Assembly (NCBI RefSeq): GCF_963664735.1
Contig: NZ_OY761553.1
Span: 2,929,303 to 2,993,302 of the forward strand
From: an uncultured Cohaesibacter sp.
GTDB lineage: Bacteria > Pseudomonadota > Alphaproteobacteria > Rhizobiales > Cohaesibacteraceae
Reading direction: 5' to 3'
Length of the DNA stretch: 64,000 bases
The notes below the pieces were generated by a model. It was not told the DNA's origin, did no database searches, and was given only the letters and a program-made list of their open reading frames with translations. Below, one piece after another: positions 46,446 to 56,589 of the stretch; the stretch's first letter is position 1; the number at the start of each line of letters is the position of its first letter. A program made the translations under genes and the position numbers.

Positions 46446-46943
46446 TCACAATTTCGTTGGCTCAATAAGCGCAGGCACGCCGGGATCATGAATGGCGTGC
46501 AGGCGCGAGGCTGCGATCTGGGCAAAGCGCAATGTCAGCGCCTTGCGTCTGGCTGCAGCCAGCTTCCTCGCCTCAACGTGCCTTATGATCTCTGCGCCAT
46601 GCGCGTCGGCAATAATCAATCCAGCCTCTGAAGGGAAGATTTCTTCCGGGGTTTCCTGATTGGTCGCAAAAAACAGGCGATCGCAGAAGTCCCAATAATC
46701 AGGCCACTTCTTGTCGGCGCGAAAATCCGCCAGCGAAGACTTGATCTCGACAATCCAGATCTCCCCTTTGGAATTGATAGCCAGCAAATCGGCTCTCCGG
46801 CCCGACTTCAGGGTTACCTCCGGTATGCAGACAAAATCGTGCCTGCGCAGAAGACGTCCTGTGCCGCGCTGGATCTCAAGCGCTCGCTCTGACTGTCGAC
46901 CGTCCACGGGAGCGGAGAGGTCAGGTTTGATCATCTTGCTCAT
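46446..46943 (-). CDS. mmcB: MmcB-family DNA repair protein
   Basis: 165 residues. A PD-(D/E)xK nuclease-like core shows RRADLLAINSKGEIWIVEIKSS with D and E-x-K positions. MmcB was described as a DNA repair factor in Caulobacter, acting in damage response with imuBC-type genes. It overlaps no neighbour and ends 30 bp from regA in convergent orientation. Confidence 0.85.
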   Translation of the reverse strand: MSKMIKPDLSAPVDGRQSERALEIQRGTGRLLRRHDFVCIPEVTLKSGRRADLLAINSKGEIWIVEIKSSLADFRADKKWPDYWDFCDRLFFATNQETPEEIFPSEAGLIIADAHGAEIIRHVEARKLAAARRKALTLRFAQIAASRLHAIHDPGVPALIEPTKL

Positions 46944-47018
46944 GTTTCTCTTGGCTCAAATTCTTGCGGCAGGTCTGCTTCTTGACCCTTGAAACCCTAA
47001 GCCAATGAACAGCTACAG

Positions 47019-48287
47019 TCAAAGCGTCCGGCCAGCGGCATGACCAGAAGCCCAAGCCCATTGGAAATTATACCCTCCAAGCTGGCCAGTCACATCAACG
47101 GCTTCGCCAATGAAGAACAGCCCCGGCACATCATTGGCCTGCATGGTCTTTGAGGAAAGGGCCCTGGTGTCAACGCCACCAAGGGTGACTTCAGCCGTGC
47201 GATACCCTTCCGTGCCAACCGGCAGAACCTGCCAGCGATGCACTGCTTCATCCAGCTTGCGAATGGTCTTGTCACCCAACTCGGCAACATGGCCTTTGCC
47301 CCCTTCCCGCTCGGCAATCGCTTTGGCAAGGCGCTTGGGCAGCAACAGAGACAAACAGGTCGCAACGTCCTGCTTTGGATTGCTCTTTCGGGCCTCCATC
47401 AGCCGTTCATCGCAATTGTCTTCAGGAGCCAGATTGACGATGATCGGCTTGCCCTCCTGCCAATAGGATGAAATCTGCAGGATGGAAGGTCCAGAGAGCC
47501 CGCGGTGCGTAAAGAGCAGACCTTCGCGAAAGCGCGTCTTTGCAAAACTCACCTCGGCATCCACCGACAACCCGGCCAGCCCTGCTGCAAAAGCCTTTTG
47601 GCTATCGGAGAATGTCAGCGGCACAAGCCCTGCTCTGGTTGGAAGCACCTCAAGTCCGAACTGTTTGGCGATGTCATAAGCAAGGCCGGTTGCTCCCATC
47701 TTGGGAATCGACTTGCCACCCGTTGCCACGACCAAAGCGCGGGCGCTTTCACTGCCACGGCTGGTGGCAACAATAAATTGCTCGCCCCTTCTCTCGATTG
47801 ACTTGATTTCTGTTGCAAGCTGCAGCACACCGCCGGCGCTATCCAGCTCAGACAGAAGCATGGTAACGATGTCCTTGGCGCTGTCATTGCAAAACAGCTG
47901 GCCGAGCGTCTTTTCGTGCCATTCGATGCCATGGCTGGTGAGCAGTTTGATAAAATCCGCTGGCGTAAAGGATTTCAGCGCAGAAATGCAAAAGCGCGGA
48001 TTTTGCGACAGGTAGTTTTTCGCGCTGACATCCCGATTGGTAAAGTTGCAGCGTCCACCGCCAGAGATGCGGATTTTTTCGCCTGCCTTACGGGCATGGT
48101 CGAGGATCAGAACCCGTTTGCCTCGCCGTGCAGCGACAATGCCTGCCATGAGGCCTGCAGCACCGGCCCCAAGGATGATCGCATCCCAGCATTTTGGCCC
48201 GGAGGCATCTGGTGTATCCATTCCAGCGACCCTCGGACTGATTTCTGATGCAGCCAGTTCTCGTTTGGCGAACTTGTTTTCAGACAT
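47019..48287 (-). CDS. BaiN/HI0933-family NAD(P)/FAD-dependent oxidoreductase
   Basis: 422 residues. The FAD-binding Rossmann loop is AIILGAGAAGLMAGIVAARRG near residue 36, shown as ILGAGAAGLMAG. The family motif ISGGGRCNFTNRD follows. Later ALVVATGGKSIPKMG and the C-terminal GLFFIGEAVDVTGQLGGYNFQWAW segment, typical of HI0933 flavoproteins, are present. The substrate is unknown; relatives include steroid 4-ene reductases (BaiN). A leading stretch of about 30 residues may be a non-conserved extension. Confidence 0.9.
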   Translation of the reverse strand: MSENKFAKRELAASEISPRVAGMDTPDASGPKCWDAIILGAGAAGLMAGIVAARRGKRVLILDHARKAGEKIRISGGGRCNFTNRDVSAKNYLSQNPRFCISALKSFTPADFIKLLTSHGIEWHEKTLGQLFCNDSAKDIVTMLLSELDSAGGVLQLATEIKSIERRGEQFIVATSRGSESARALVVATGGKSIPKMGATGLAYDIAKQFGLEVLPTRAGLVPLTFSDSQKAFAAGLAGLSVDAEVSFAKTRFREGLLFTHRGLSGPSILQISSYWQEGKPIIVNLAPEDNCDERLMEARKSNPKQDVATCLSLLLPKRLAKAIAEREGGKGHVAELGDKTIRKLDEAVHRWQVLPVGTEGYRTAEVTLGGVDTRALSSKTMQANDVPGLFFIGEAVDVTGQLGGYNFQWAWASGHAAGRTL

Positions 48288-48386
48288 AGCTTCCTCGCCC
48301 CCTATCGAACCGATGAGCCTTTTAGCCTTCAGCCAATAGGGGAGAGAGAACCTCAGGTCAAGGTATAACCCGAAAGGCCTTAGCCT

Positions 48387-50990
48387 TTAATGCCGAACCT
48401 GATTGGCCATCAGCGGCATGTCTTCATAGTCCAGATCGGGCTTGGGCAGTGTCACAGCAAGAATATGCTCAAGATCTTCAATCGCTTCGGACAGATTTTC
48501 TGCCAAATGCAGCATGTGCCCGACGCCTTCCTGATCAAGCTCGGCAGCAGTCATATTGCGCCAGGAAAGGCACAAGTCGAAGACGGACCGCGCCCCAATA
48601 TTGGCTGCGGCAGACCGCAGGGCATGGGCACCATTTCGGAATTCCTCATCGTCGCGATCTTCCACCGCCCTGTTCAGGCGTTTCAGTGCGAGAATTCCAT
48701 CTTCGCTAAACTGATGTGCAAGATCGACAACAAAACGATCCCCACCAAGATCTCTCAGGTCTTCAATAATCTGAGTTGTAAACATTTCTTCTAACCCCCA
48801 ATTGTCAGAAATATCTTTTTCATGAGTAGTTTTAATATTCACTTTTCTTGCTTCGATAACTTGATCGAGCAATTCCTTGAGCCGTTCTCTTTCGATTGGC
48901 TTGAGCAGGCAGTCTTCCATGCCTGCCTTACGGCATCTTTGCTCCATTTCGGCGCTAGGGTCCGCTGTTAGAGCAAAGATCTGCGTCTTGTACGCAACGC
49001 GACTATTGCATTGCTCCTGCCTCCAGCGAGAGGCAGCCTCCACGCCATCCAGAACAGGCATGCGAATGTCAAAAAAGGCCAAATCGAAGTGGTTGGCTTT
49101 CAATGCCGCCAGCGCTTCAACTCCATTTTCAGCCAAGGCTACATGATGGCCAAGACTGCCAAGCATTTTCTCAATAACCATCTGGTTGGTGCGGTTGTCA
49201 TCTGCGACCAGAATCTTGAGGCGATCCTCTTGCCTGCAAACGGAAATTTCCTCTTTTGCCCTGATGTGGCCAACCGGGTGATGAAAATGCCCGGCGAGGC
49301 GGAGCAGTTTGCCAATACGATGCGGCAGATCGCTGCGACTGACATAGGCCAAGCCATGCTGCGGGTTGACAATGGCAAGGTTCGAGGGCTTTTCGTCTTC
49401 GCGGCAGATCCAGAGAATGAGCGGCAAATTACTCTGCGTGGCCGAAGCAATATATTTATGTGTGATGGCTATATCAAAATCATCAGCCTGACGATCAATA
49501 AGCAGAAGCGATGGCAAGGTTTCATTTCTGCTGGATGCCAGTTTTTGCAGTGCTGTTTTCAGATCAGCATAGCGATCACATCGTATCTTGTTTTGAGGAA
49601 GCTGCGCCTGCAAAGAAGGGTCTTGCGAAATCAGCATGGCACGCGGCCGTTTGTCAGTTCCTGTTTCCCCAATTGCAGCATCTGCATGACCATCGCGCAG
49701 TTTCAAATCAAATGGGGCAACAAAGGAAAAGGTGCTTCCTTCTCCCAGTGCAGAGCAAACCCAGATCTGCCCGCCCATAATGTCGGCATATTGGCTACAA
49801 AGTGCCAACCCCAGGCCTGAGCCACCAAACTTGGTGATCACTTCGTCGCTCGATTGGGTAAACCTGTCGAATATGTGTTGCTGCGCTTCCTCGTCAATAC
49901 CTGCGCCAGTATCGATCACATCAAAGCTCACTCTGTGCTTGCCGTAGCTCTCCTGTAAGAGTCGAACACGCAGTGTAATCTGGCCCGCATGGGTAAACTT
50001 GATGGCATTGCTGAGAAAATTCGTCAGTATATCTTCCAGAAAACGCTGATTGCCGTGATAAAGACGCCGCAGAGCAGGATCGAAGTGAATATTCAACTGC
50101 AGCGATTTCTGATGTGCCTGCACGGAGAAAAGCCGGTACAAGCGTCCGGACATTTCAAACAGGTCGAAATCAGTCTCATTGACCGGCATCTTGCCATTTT
50201 CAGTTCGGGCATAATCCAGAAGATAGTTGATGAGAACAAGCAGGGTGCTGCCGGATTCAGAGATCGTGCCCACCATGCGGCGCTGTTCCGGATCCAGCCT
50301 GGTATCTTCCAAAAGATCACTCAACCCCTTGATGGCCTGCAAGGGCGTGCGCACTTCATGACTGATCTCAGCCAGAAACGCTGATTTGGCCGAGCTTGCA
50401 TTCCGGGCCGTGTCAATGGCAGCTCTTATGGTCTTCAAGAAGGACAGCATCGTCAGAGCAAGAACAATCACGAAAGCAATCTGGACAAGGCCAACGAGCG
50501 GCGCGGACTGCATCAAGCCGAAATGATGATAGTGGCTCCATAGCGCACTCACTGTGATGATTGCTGAAATCAACAGATAGGTCGCCCCATAGCGAAAAGC
50601 AGTCGCCAGCATCAACCACACATACAAGGGATAAAGCGCGCCACCTGAAGGGCCAAGCAAGAAAGTAAAATGCGTTAACAGCGCCTGATCCGCAGCGATT
50701 GCAATCAGGCGGCGCCCAGCTGAGACCGCCGGAGAAAAGGCCAGATGTGTCGCCTCTAGCGCCAGAACAAGGCCATAGACCCCGGTAGCCGCAACAATGG
50801 CCTCATAAGCTCCCGATGCCAACCCATGTTGGAAATAATAGTCAAACCCGAGATATAGCCATAGAGCACAAATAGCGGCAAAGCGCAGGAAAATTGCCAT
50901 ATGCTCGCTATCCGGCCTTGCCTGCATAAATGTCCGCAAGCGGCCGAACTGTTTAACAAGGGACCGGTATAGTGGAAGCCGTCGTTTCAT
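48387..50990 (-). CDS. RpfC-like hybrid sensor histidine kinase (HK-REC-HPt)
   Basis: 867 residues. The N-terminus has ARPDSEHMAIF just before the first helix, strongly like Xanthomonas RpfC, where I recall Asp17-Ser18-Glu19 being critical for DSF binding. Here they are Asp27-Ser28-Glu29. About six membrane helices follow to residue 190 (SALWSHYHH). HisKA has His211 (FLAEISHEVRTPL). HATPase has NAIKFTH and GLGLALCSQYA. A degenerate receiver about 455-575 lacks the acidic pair. A second receiver (ILVADDNRTNQ, FFDIRMPVLDG) and a C-terminal HPt (His789 in HALRSAAANIGA) complete it. The order matches RpfC plus one pseudo-receiver. The receiver partner is the REC-GGDEF-EAL gene 21 bp upstream. Confidence 0.87.
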   Translation of the reverse strand: MKRRLPLYRSLVKQFGRLRTFMQARPDSEHMAIFLRFAAICALWLYLGFDYYFQHGLASGAYEAIVAATGVYGLVLALEATHLAFSPAVSAGRRLIAIAADQALLTHFTFLLGPSGGALYPLYVWLMLATAFRYGATYLLISAIITVSALWSHYHHFGLMQSAPLVGLVQIAFVIVLALTMLSFLKTIRAAIDTARNASSAKSAFLAEISHEVRTPLQAIKGLSDLLEDTRLDPEQRRMVGTISESGSTLLVLINYLLDYARTENGKMPVNETDFDLFEMSGRLYRLFSVQAHQKSLQLNIHFDPALRRLYHGNQRFLEDILTNFLSNAIKFTHAGQITLRVRLLQESYGKHRVSFDVIDTGAGIDEEAQQHIFDRFTQSSDEVITKFGGSGLGLALCSQYADIMGGQIWVCSALGEGSTFSFVAPFDLKLRDGHADAAIGETGTDKRPRAMLISQDPSLQAQLPQNKIRCDRYADLKTALQKLASSRNETLPSLLLIDRQADDFDIAITHKYIASATQSNLPLILWICREDEKPSNLAIVNPQHGLAYVSRSDLPHRIGKLLRLAGHFHHPVGHIRAKEEISVCRQEDRLKILVADDNRTNQMVIEKMLGSLGHHVALAENGVEALAALKANHFDLAFFDIRMPVLDGVEAASRWRQEQCNSRVAYKTQIFALTADPSAEMEQRCRKAGMEDCLLKPIERERLKELLDQVIEARKVNIKTTHEKDISDNWGLEEMFTTQIIEDLRDLGGDRFVVDLAHQFSEDGILALKRLNRAVEDRDDEEFRNGAHALRSAAANIGARSVFDLCLSWRNMTAAELDQEGVGHMLHLAENLSEAIEDLEHILAVTLPKPDLDYEDMPLMANQVRH

Positions 50991-51011
50991 ATAGGACCAC
51001 TCAAATCAGGA

Positions 51012-53162
51012 TCAACCATTGCAAACCGCTTTGCGGTCGGTCTGTGACTGGATGGCCATTTGCAGTTTTTCTGCTGATTGCGGCTTACCGAAATAATAGC
51101 CTTGCGCCTTGTCACAATGCTCAAGTTCCAGATGCTGAACGACGTCTTCTGTTTCCACGCCCTCTGCGATCACTTCCAGGCCCAGAGAATGCCCCAGATT
51201 GATCGTTGCCCGCACGATGGCGGCATCAGACGGGTTATCGACCAGATCACGCACAAATGACTGATCGATCTTGAGTCGGTCCACAGGGAAGTGCTTCACG
51301 TATGATAGAGAAGAACAGCCTGTACCAAAGTCATCGATTGAAATCTTGACCCCCAGATCCCTCAACTGCTGCAATTGCAGCGCCACTTGCTTTCGATCAT
51401 GAAGGACAATGCTTTCCGTCAGTTCCAAATCGAGAAGATGCGGCGGCATACCCGTTTCGGACAGAATGCGGGCGACAAGCAGAGGCACCGATTGCCGCTG
51501 GAATTGAACGGGAGACAGGTTCACCCCGATGGTGAATTCCGGAAGACCCATTTCACGCCAGTAGGCGCCCTGTCGGCAGGCCTCGCGGATCACCCATTCA
51601 TTGATGGGCATAATGAGGCCGTTGCGTTCGGCTCGCGCCAGAAATTCGCTTGGAGAGACCAGACCACCATGTCCGTCATTCATCCTCAAAAGGGCTTCAC
51701 AACCAATGATGTAGCCGGTTTTAATATCCACCTGCCGCTGATAGAGCAGCTCGAAGCGATTATTCTCCAGAGCTTCGCGCAAGGTATTGTCCAACCGACG
51801 TTCTTCCCTTGCACGGGCGTCCATATTGGAGACAAAGAAACTGAAGCCGTTGCCATTGGCTGCCTTGGTTCGATACATAGCCAGATCAGCATTGCGCATC
51901 AAATTTTCATAGCTATTGCCATCTTCGGGATGCACAGAAATTCCGACCGATGCCGTGACCGGCGTAGACAGCTTGATGCCCGCAATTGCGCCCGGCATGG
52001 CGTGCATCATCGCTTTGCACATATCCTCAATCTGGGTATCGGACGTGATGTTTGACTGCAAAATGGCGAACTCATCTCCGCCCAGACGCGCAACGACATC
52101 ATCTTCTGAGGCAATCCGTTTCAAGCCATCAGCGACGCGCGTGAGCAGTTCATCACCGATCGCATGTCCATGCACGTCATTGACTTGCTTGAAACCATCC
52201 AGATCGAGCAGATGCAGCGCAAAACGCCCGTCACCACGGCGACATCTGCCTATTTCCCGCTCCACGCGATCACGCAGCAGCGCCCTGTTGGCAAGGCCTG
52301 TGAGCGTGTCATGATGGGCCAAATGATGCAGGTGTGTTTCTGCGGCTTTTCGATCTGTTATGTCTTGGGATGAGGTGACAACACCAACAACCTTTTCGCC
52401 CTCGACGAGCGGTGATTTGGTGGTCAGAAAGACGCGTTTATTGCCGTCTGCACCGGCGATTTCTTCTTCAAAAGATCGAATACCGTGATTGGAGGCGATG
52501 ACGAGCTGGTCGATTGAATCATACCGGTCAGCTATCTGGGAGCCAAAGATTTCTGCTCTATAGCGGCCGACAACCTGCTCCACCTTGAGACCGAGATAGT
52601 TGGCCTGATTGACATTCATGAACAGATAGCAGCCGTCAAGATCCGTGGCACTCACCATGACAGGCAGCGTGTTGATCACATTAACGAGGCGGGATTCACT
52701 CTCCCGCTGCGTCCAGGCCAGAATGCTTTCGCTCTTTTTGAGGGACTCCAAAAGCGAATTGGCCCTATTTGACAGGACCTTGCTCTGCCTGTGCATTTTC
52801 AGCAAGTTTCGCGCACGCGCTATGAATTCGCGATGATCAACCGGGCTGATGAGCAAATCTGTTGCACCAGCATCCAGTGCTCTGAGACGCAACCGGCGAT
52901 CCTCAAAGACAGTTACAACGATGATCGGAACATCTGCCAGCTTTCGATCGGACCGGATCTGGCCGATAAAGTCATCTCCCTGCATTCCGGGCATGCTGAA
53001 GTCCGTCAGGATCAAATCCGGACTGTTGGCTTCCAGCCAGCTGAGCGCTTCTGCTGGCCCTTCGCAAGTGACTACCTCAATATCGGCTTCAATACGCCGA
53101 GCAATCTGAGCATAAATCTGTCTATTAGTATTCTGATCATCAACGATCAATATAAGTGCCAT
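51012..53162 (-). CDS. Response regulator with PAS, GGDEF and EAL domains
   Basis: 716 residues. REC about 1-125, with phosphoacceptor Asp54 (ILTDFSMPGMQG). A coiled linker leads to PAS about 155-280. GGDEF about 285-450 keeps RLGGDEF, but the I-site arginine is absent (SEDD instead of RxxD). EAL about 465-705 is complete: EALLR, NLSPVQFQ, ELTES, DDFGTG, KIDQSF, AEGVET and QGYYFG. It likely degrades c-di-GMP, with synthesis also possible. Its REC is the probable target of the RpfC-like HPt encoded 21 bp downstream, replacing the REC-HD-GYP protein RpfG. Confidence 0.92.
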   Translation of the reverse strand: MALILIVDDQNTNRQIYAQIARRIEADIEVVTCEGPAEALSWLEANSPDLILTDFSMPGMQGDDFIGQIRSDRKLADVPIIVVTVFEDRRLRLRALDAGATDLLISPVDHREFIARARNLLKMHRQSKVLSNRANSLLESLKKSESILAWTQRESESRLVNVINTLPVMVSATDLDGCYLFMNVNQANYLGLKVEQVVGRYRAEIFGSQIADRYDSIDQLVIASNHGIRSFEEEIAGADGNKRVFLTTKSPLVEGEKVVGVVTSSQDITDRKAAETHLHHLAHHDTLTGLANRALLRDRVEREIGRCRRGDGRFALHLLDLDGFKQVNDVHGHAIGDELLTRVADGLKRIASEDDVVARLGGDEFAILQSNITSDTQIEDMCKAMMHAMPGAIAGIKLSTPVTASVGISVHPEDGNSYENLMRNADLAMYRTKAANGNGFSFFVSNMDARAREERRLDNTLREALENNRFELLYQRQVDIKTGYIIGCEALLRMNDGHGGLVSPSEFLARAERNGLIMPINEWVIREACRQGAYWREMGLPEFTIGVNLSPVQFQRQSVPLLVARILSETGMPPHLLDLELTESIVLHDRKQVALQLQQLRDLGVKISIDDFGTGCSSLSYVKHFPVDRLKIDQSFVRDLVDNPSDAAIVRATINLGHSLGLEVIAEGVETEDVVQHLELEHCDKAQGYYFGKPQSAEKLQMAIQSQTDRKAVCNG

Positions 53163-53381
53163 TTCGAGCCCCGCGTGTCCCCTATGCGTAATTCGCTCTT
53201 CCCCAAGAGCGAAGGCTTTGACGATAATGGCGCTAGACTAGGGCAAAGATGTTAATGGCACAGGCCAAAAATTCTGATTGCAGAGCTTAGAGCGCTAAAA
53301 GCTGGCGGTAACGTAAATAATCCATTGATATGCGCGCTGGATTAACAAGCTTTTCACGAATGGCTGTGGCTTGAGGCGGGA

Positions 53382-54863
53382 TCAGCGCAAACCACTCCAC
53401 GGATCATCAGATCGCACCTTGCCCACTTTTTTAGCGGATTGCTTTTCGAGTGCAGCGATCTGGCGAGCCTTGGCGACCACGGCAGCGGCTTGTGGATCGT
53501 GGGCAACATATTCCTTGCGACTGCCGGAAACGGTCAATTGTCCCGTTGCTGCAAGATAGCTGTAAATGGCGATAACGCTGTCAGCCTGCGAATAGATTTT
53601 CAATTCCTTGGCATCCAGCAGCGAGACTTCGGCGTCCAGAATATCAAGATAAGAGCGTTGTCCGGCCTTCTCTTCCATTTTTATGCCGCGCAAAAGATTG
53701 ATTGCAGCATTAACTTCCGAGGAAGCTTGCTTGACGGAGGCAACCGCAGCCTTGTAGCGCAGGAACTGCTCGCGAGCGCCAGCCTTTATTCTGGCTGCCA
53801 GCGCGTTGGTCTGATGAACCTGCTGGCTTCTGGCAGCCCGAGCCCTTTGCACCTCTGCAAGCCGTGCGCCGCCATCAAACAGTGGCAGACTCAAACGCAA
53901 GGACAGGCTTCGGTCCGACTTGTTGGTTTCCGCGGCGCTTGATGCGACATTCTGGGAGAATTCGCCCGTCAGATCCAGCGTGGGCAGAAATGCGCCCTGC
54001 GCAGATTTCACGGCATAGTCGGCAGCCTTGTCAGTAGCTCTGGACGCTCTCAGATCCGGATGCATGCGGACGGCCTTCTGTTCGGCCTCTTCCGGTGTCT
54101 GGGGCAAGAAGTTCACCGGCATTTGCGGATAGATCAACTCGCCGGGCTTGTAACCAACCAAAGCTTCATAGCGCCCTGACGCGCCGCCAAGGTCTGCATG
54201 AGCCCCTTCCAGAGAGGCTCGGGCACGGAAAAGAAGTGCTTCGGTTTTGGAAAGATCGGTTTTTGTCAACTCGCCAGCACGGATACGGGCTTTCGTTGCT
54301 CTTCTCTGTTTTTCGAGATTGGCCACATGCTGTTGCCGCAAAACGATCATCTGGCGGGCGGCATAGACATCCATATAAGCCTTTACCGCTTCAAGAAGGA
54401 TTTCCCTCTCCCGATTGCGCATCTGATAATAGCCCGATTTCTCTTCATATTTGGCCTTGATCAGATTGTTTCGGGTTTGAAAGCCATTGAAGAGCCGCTG
54501 ACTGGCCTTGATGCCATACTGGCTGGTTCTCGTGCGCTCGGTGTATCCGACTTTGAGCTTTTCTTCGACCATTGACTGGGCGGCGTAAGCGCTGACCTGC
54601 GGCATAAAGGCTGAATTGGCCTTTTGCGTCAGAGCTTTCTTCACTTCCAGCCCGGCTTCTTCGGCCTGAATATCGGGGTTGTTGTCATAAACGTCATAGA
54701 GCATCTGTGCCAGATTATCCGCCCGGACAGGTGCCGCCACAAAAGAAACACTGGCCAGAAGCATTGCCCCGGCAAGCAAATTGCATGCCCGCATCGTCAT
54801 CGAAGGCGCACTTGCGCCATCATTGACTTCTTCTGCCCGTACCCGGTTGCTTCTGCTACACAT
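53382..54863 (-). CDS. TolC-family type I secretion outer-membrane protein
   Basis: 493 residues from ATG 54863. The start is uncertain: ATGs at 54800 and 54794 would give a cleaner signal peptide (MRACNLLAGAMLLASVSFVA). The mature chain has alternating coiled coils and amphipathic strands with two OEP repeats. It would form the outer-membrane channel for substrate passed by the HlyD-type adaptor. The tail has a short positively charged C-terminus. Gene order tolC-hlyD-ABC-ABC reads outward on the minus strand. Confidence 0.9.
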   Translation of the reverse strand: MCSRSNRVRAEEVNDGASAPSMTMRACNLLAGAMLLASVSFVAAPVRADNLAQMLYDVYDNNPDIQAEEAGLEVKKALTQKANSAFMPQVSAYAAQSMVEEKLKVGYTERTRTSQYGIKASQRLFNGFQTRNNLIKAKYEEKSGYYQMRNREREILLEAVKAYMDVYAARQMIVLRQQHVANLEKQRRATKARIRAGELTKTDLSKTEALLFRARASLEGAHADLGGASGRYEALVGYKPGELIYPQMPVNFLPQTPEEAEQKAVRMHPDLRASRATDKAADYAVKSAQGAFLPTLDLTGEFSQNVASSAAETNKSDRSLSLRLSLPLFDGGARLAEVQRARAARSQQVHQTNALAARIKAGAREQFLRYKAAVASVKQASSEVNAAINLLRGIKMEEKAGQRSYLDILDAEVSLLDAKELKIYSQADSVIAIYSYLAATGQLTVSGSRKEYVAHDPQAAAVVAKARQIAALEKQSAKKVGKVRSDDPWSGLR

Positions 54864-55061
54864 AACTGTTTATTCCAGCCTAGAGGACGGAATCGTCCAA
54901 TTCGCTTTCACGATCTACCTCGTTACAGTTTTAGAAAATTATGGTTAACAAAGGGAAAATTCCCGAGTACCTATATAGCTTATCGGTAAAAATAACTATT
55001 CCGCTGGAGTGGTGCAGATGAAACAGGGGCCGATATTAGGATTTTTGCTGATTGTATCGCT

Positions 55062-56396
55062 TTACCGTTCAGAGAAAGCGACATCCATGGACCGATAAAC
55101 CGGTTTAAGCAAATAGCGTGCGAGGGATTTTGATCCTGTGACGATATCAGCCGTCACAACCATACCCGGCAGCACCGGATAAGCCATGCCTTTTCGCTTG
55201 AACTCATTCTGATCGAGCGCAATTTGCACTTTGAAATATGGCTGACCGTTTTCATCCTCGAATGAGCTGGCCGAGACGTTTTTTACATTGCCTTGTAATG
55301 AACCAAACACATAGGGATCAAAGGAAGAAACCGTAACCTTGGCTTCGGCATTCAGTGCGATATGTCCGATATCCTTGGGATTAACGCGCACTTCTGCAAC
55401 AATTTTGCGATCATCCGGCACAATGCGTGCGACGACCTCTCCAGACCGGACAACAGCACCCACCGTATTGATTGGCAGTTCCTGAACGATCCCGTCGGTT
55501 GGCGCAGTCAAGTCCAGGCTGGACACTCGGTCCTGCTGTTTGGTCAGAAGACGGTTGACCTCAGCAAGCTCGCTGGCATTCTTGGTTTTTTCCTTGGCCA
55601 GATCGCTGAATATTTTGGCGCGCGCCTCGTCGAGCTGGATTTGGGCTTCTCTGGCCTGTTCCTTTGTCGTGGAGACCTTGCCATCAAGGGTATAGAGACG
55701 CGAATGCGCTTCTTCCAGTGTCGCTTCCGCCTCAAGCAGTGAGCGCCTGGAGGCATATTGCTGCTTGAACAAGCCACTGAGCATCTCATATTGCTCTTGG
55801 GCAATTTCGGAGCGCTTCACTGCGCTTTTATGTTCGGACAAGGCTGCGCGATATTCGGCTTCCCGTCGCGCCAATTGCGAGGCATATTTGGCAAGTTCAC
55901 GGTTGATGCGCTCTTTTTCGGATGTAAAGAAACGCATCTGGGCATTGGCTACGTCGCTATCAAAGTGCGCATCCGCCGCCAGAGAAAGGGTTGGTTCTTC
56001 TTGCAGGAGAGCGTCAAGCGCTGCCACGGACATGCGCAGGGACGCAGACCGAATGGCGAGTTGATCGCGTTCACTTTCCGTAGCCGTTGGACGCAACCGG
56101 ACCAACGGTTGCCCGGCCTTGACCCGATCGCCTTCGCGAACGAGAATCTGATCGATATATCCGCCTTCCAGATGCTGAACCGTCTGCACGGAACCAATGG
56201 GTTGAATCTGCCCGCCAGCATGGGTCACTTCAAGCACGGAAGTGACGAATGCCCACACGATGAACACACCCAGAAACACCAAACAGCCCGTTACCACATA
56301 GGCAAACAGCTGCGGAGGCTGCTCAGCCTCCAGCGCCAGCGGCAGTGTCAATGTCTTGGAATCAAGACCGGTGTTTTTAGACACAAACAACTTCAC
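55062..56396 (-). CDS. HlyD-family type I secretion membrane fusion protein
   Basis: 444 residues. The single membrane anchor is about 33-55 (VTGCLVFLGVFIVWAFVTSV). A lipoyl-like region follows at about 75-110, then long coiled coils about 115-290, and a C-terminal barrel (LPINTVGAVVRSGEVVARIV, VLPGMVVTADIVTGSKSLARYLLKPV) typical of HlyD/LapC adaptors. It joins the inner ABC subunits to TolC. It lies between the tolC and ABC genes, with about 195 bp before the latter. Confidence 0.93.
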   Translation of the reverse strand: MKLFVSKNTGLDSKTLTLPLALEAEQPPQLFAYVVTGCLVFLGVFIVWAFVTSVLEVTHAGGQIQPIGSVQTVQHLEGGYIDQILVREGDRVKAGQPLVRLRPTATESERDQLAIRSASLRMSVAALDALLQEEPTLSLAADAHFDSDVANAQMRFFTSEKERINRELAKYASQLARREAEYRAALSEHKSAVKRSEIAQEQYEMLSGLFKQQYASRRSLLEAEATLEEAHSRLYTLDGKVSTTKEQAREAQIQLDEARAKIFSDLAKEKTKNASELAEVNRLLTKQQDRVSSLDLTAPTDGIVQELPINTVGAVVRSGEVVARIVPDDRKIVAEVRVNPKDIGHIALNAEAKVTVSSFDPYVFGSLQGNVKNVSASSFEDENGQPYFKVQIALDQNEFKRKGMAYPVLPGMVVTADIVTGSKSLARYLLKPVYRSMDVAFSER

Positions 56397-56589
56397 AGAT
56401 TTAAACCCTGAAAAAGCCTTCCCTCGCGAATGAACGATGGATGCAAGGCTCTTTTCATATCACGCTTACCCAGATGAGAGTGATCCCGCGCACTTGCAAC
56501 AAGCGCACGCCACCACACCCGTCTCTACAATAGCTCTTCTAGGGTTAATACATTCTTGCCCAAAAACAGCAACAAATCCGGAATCTTCG

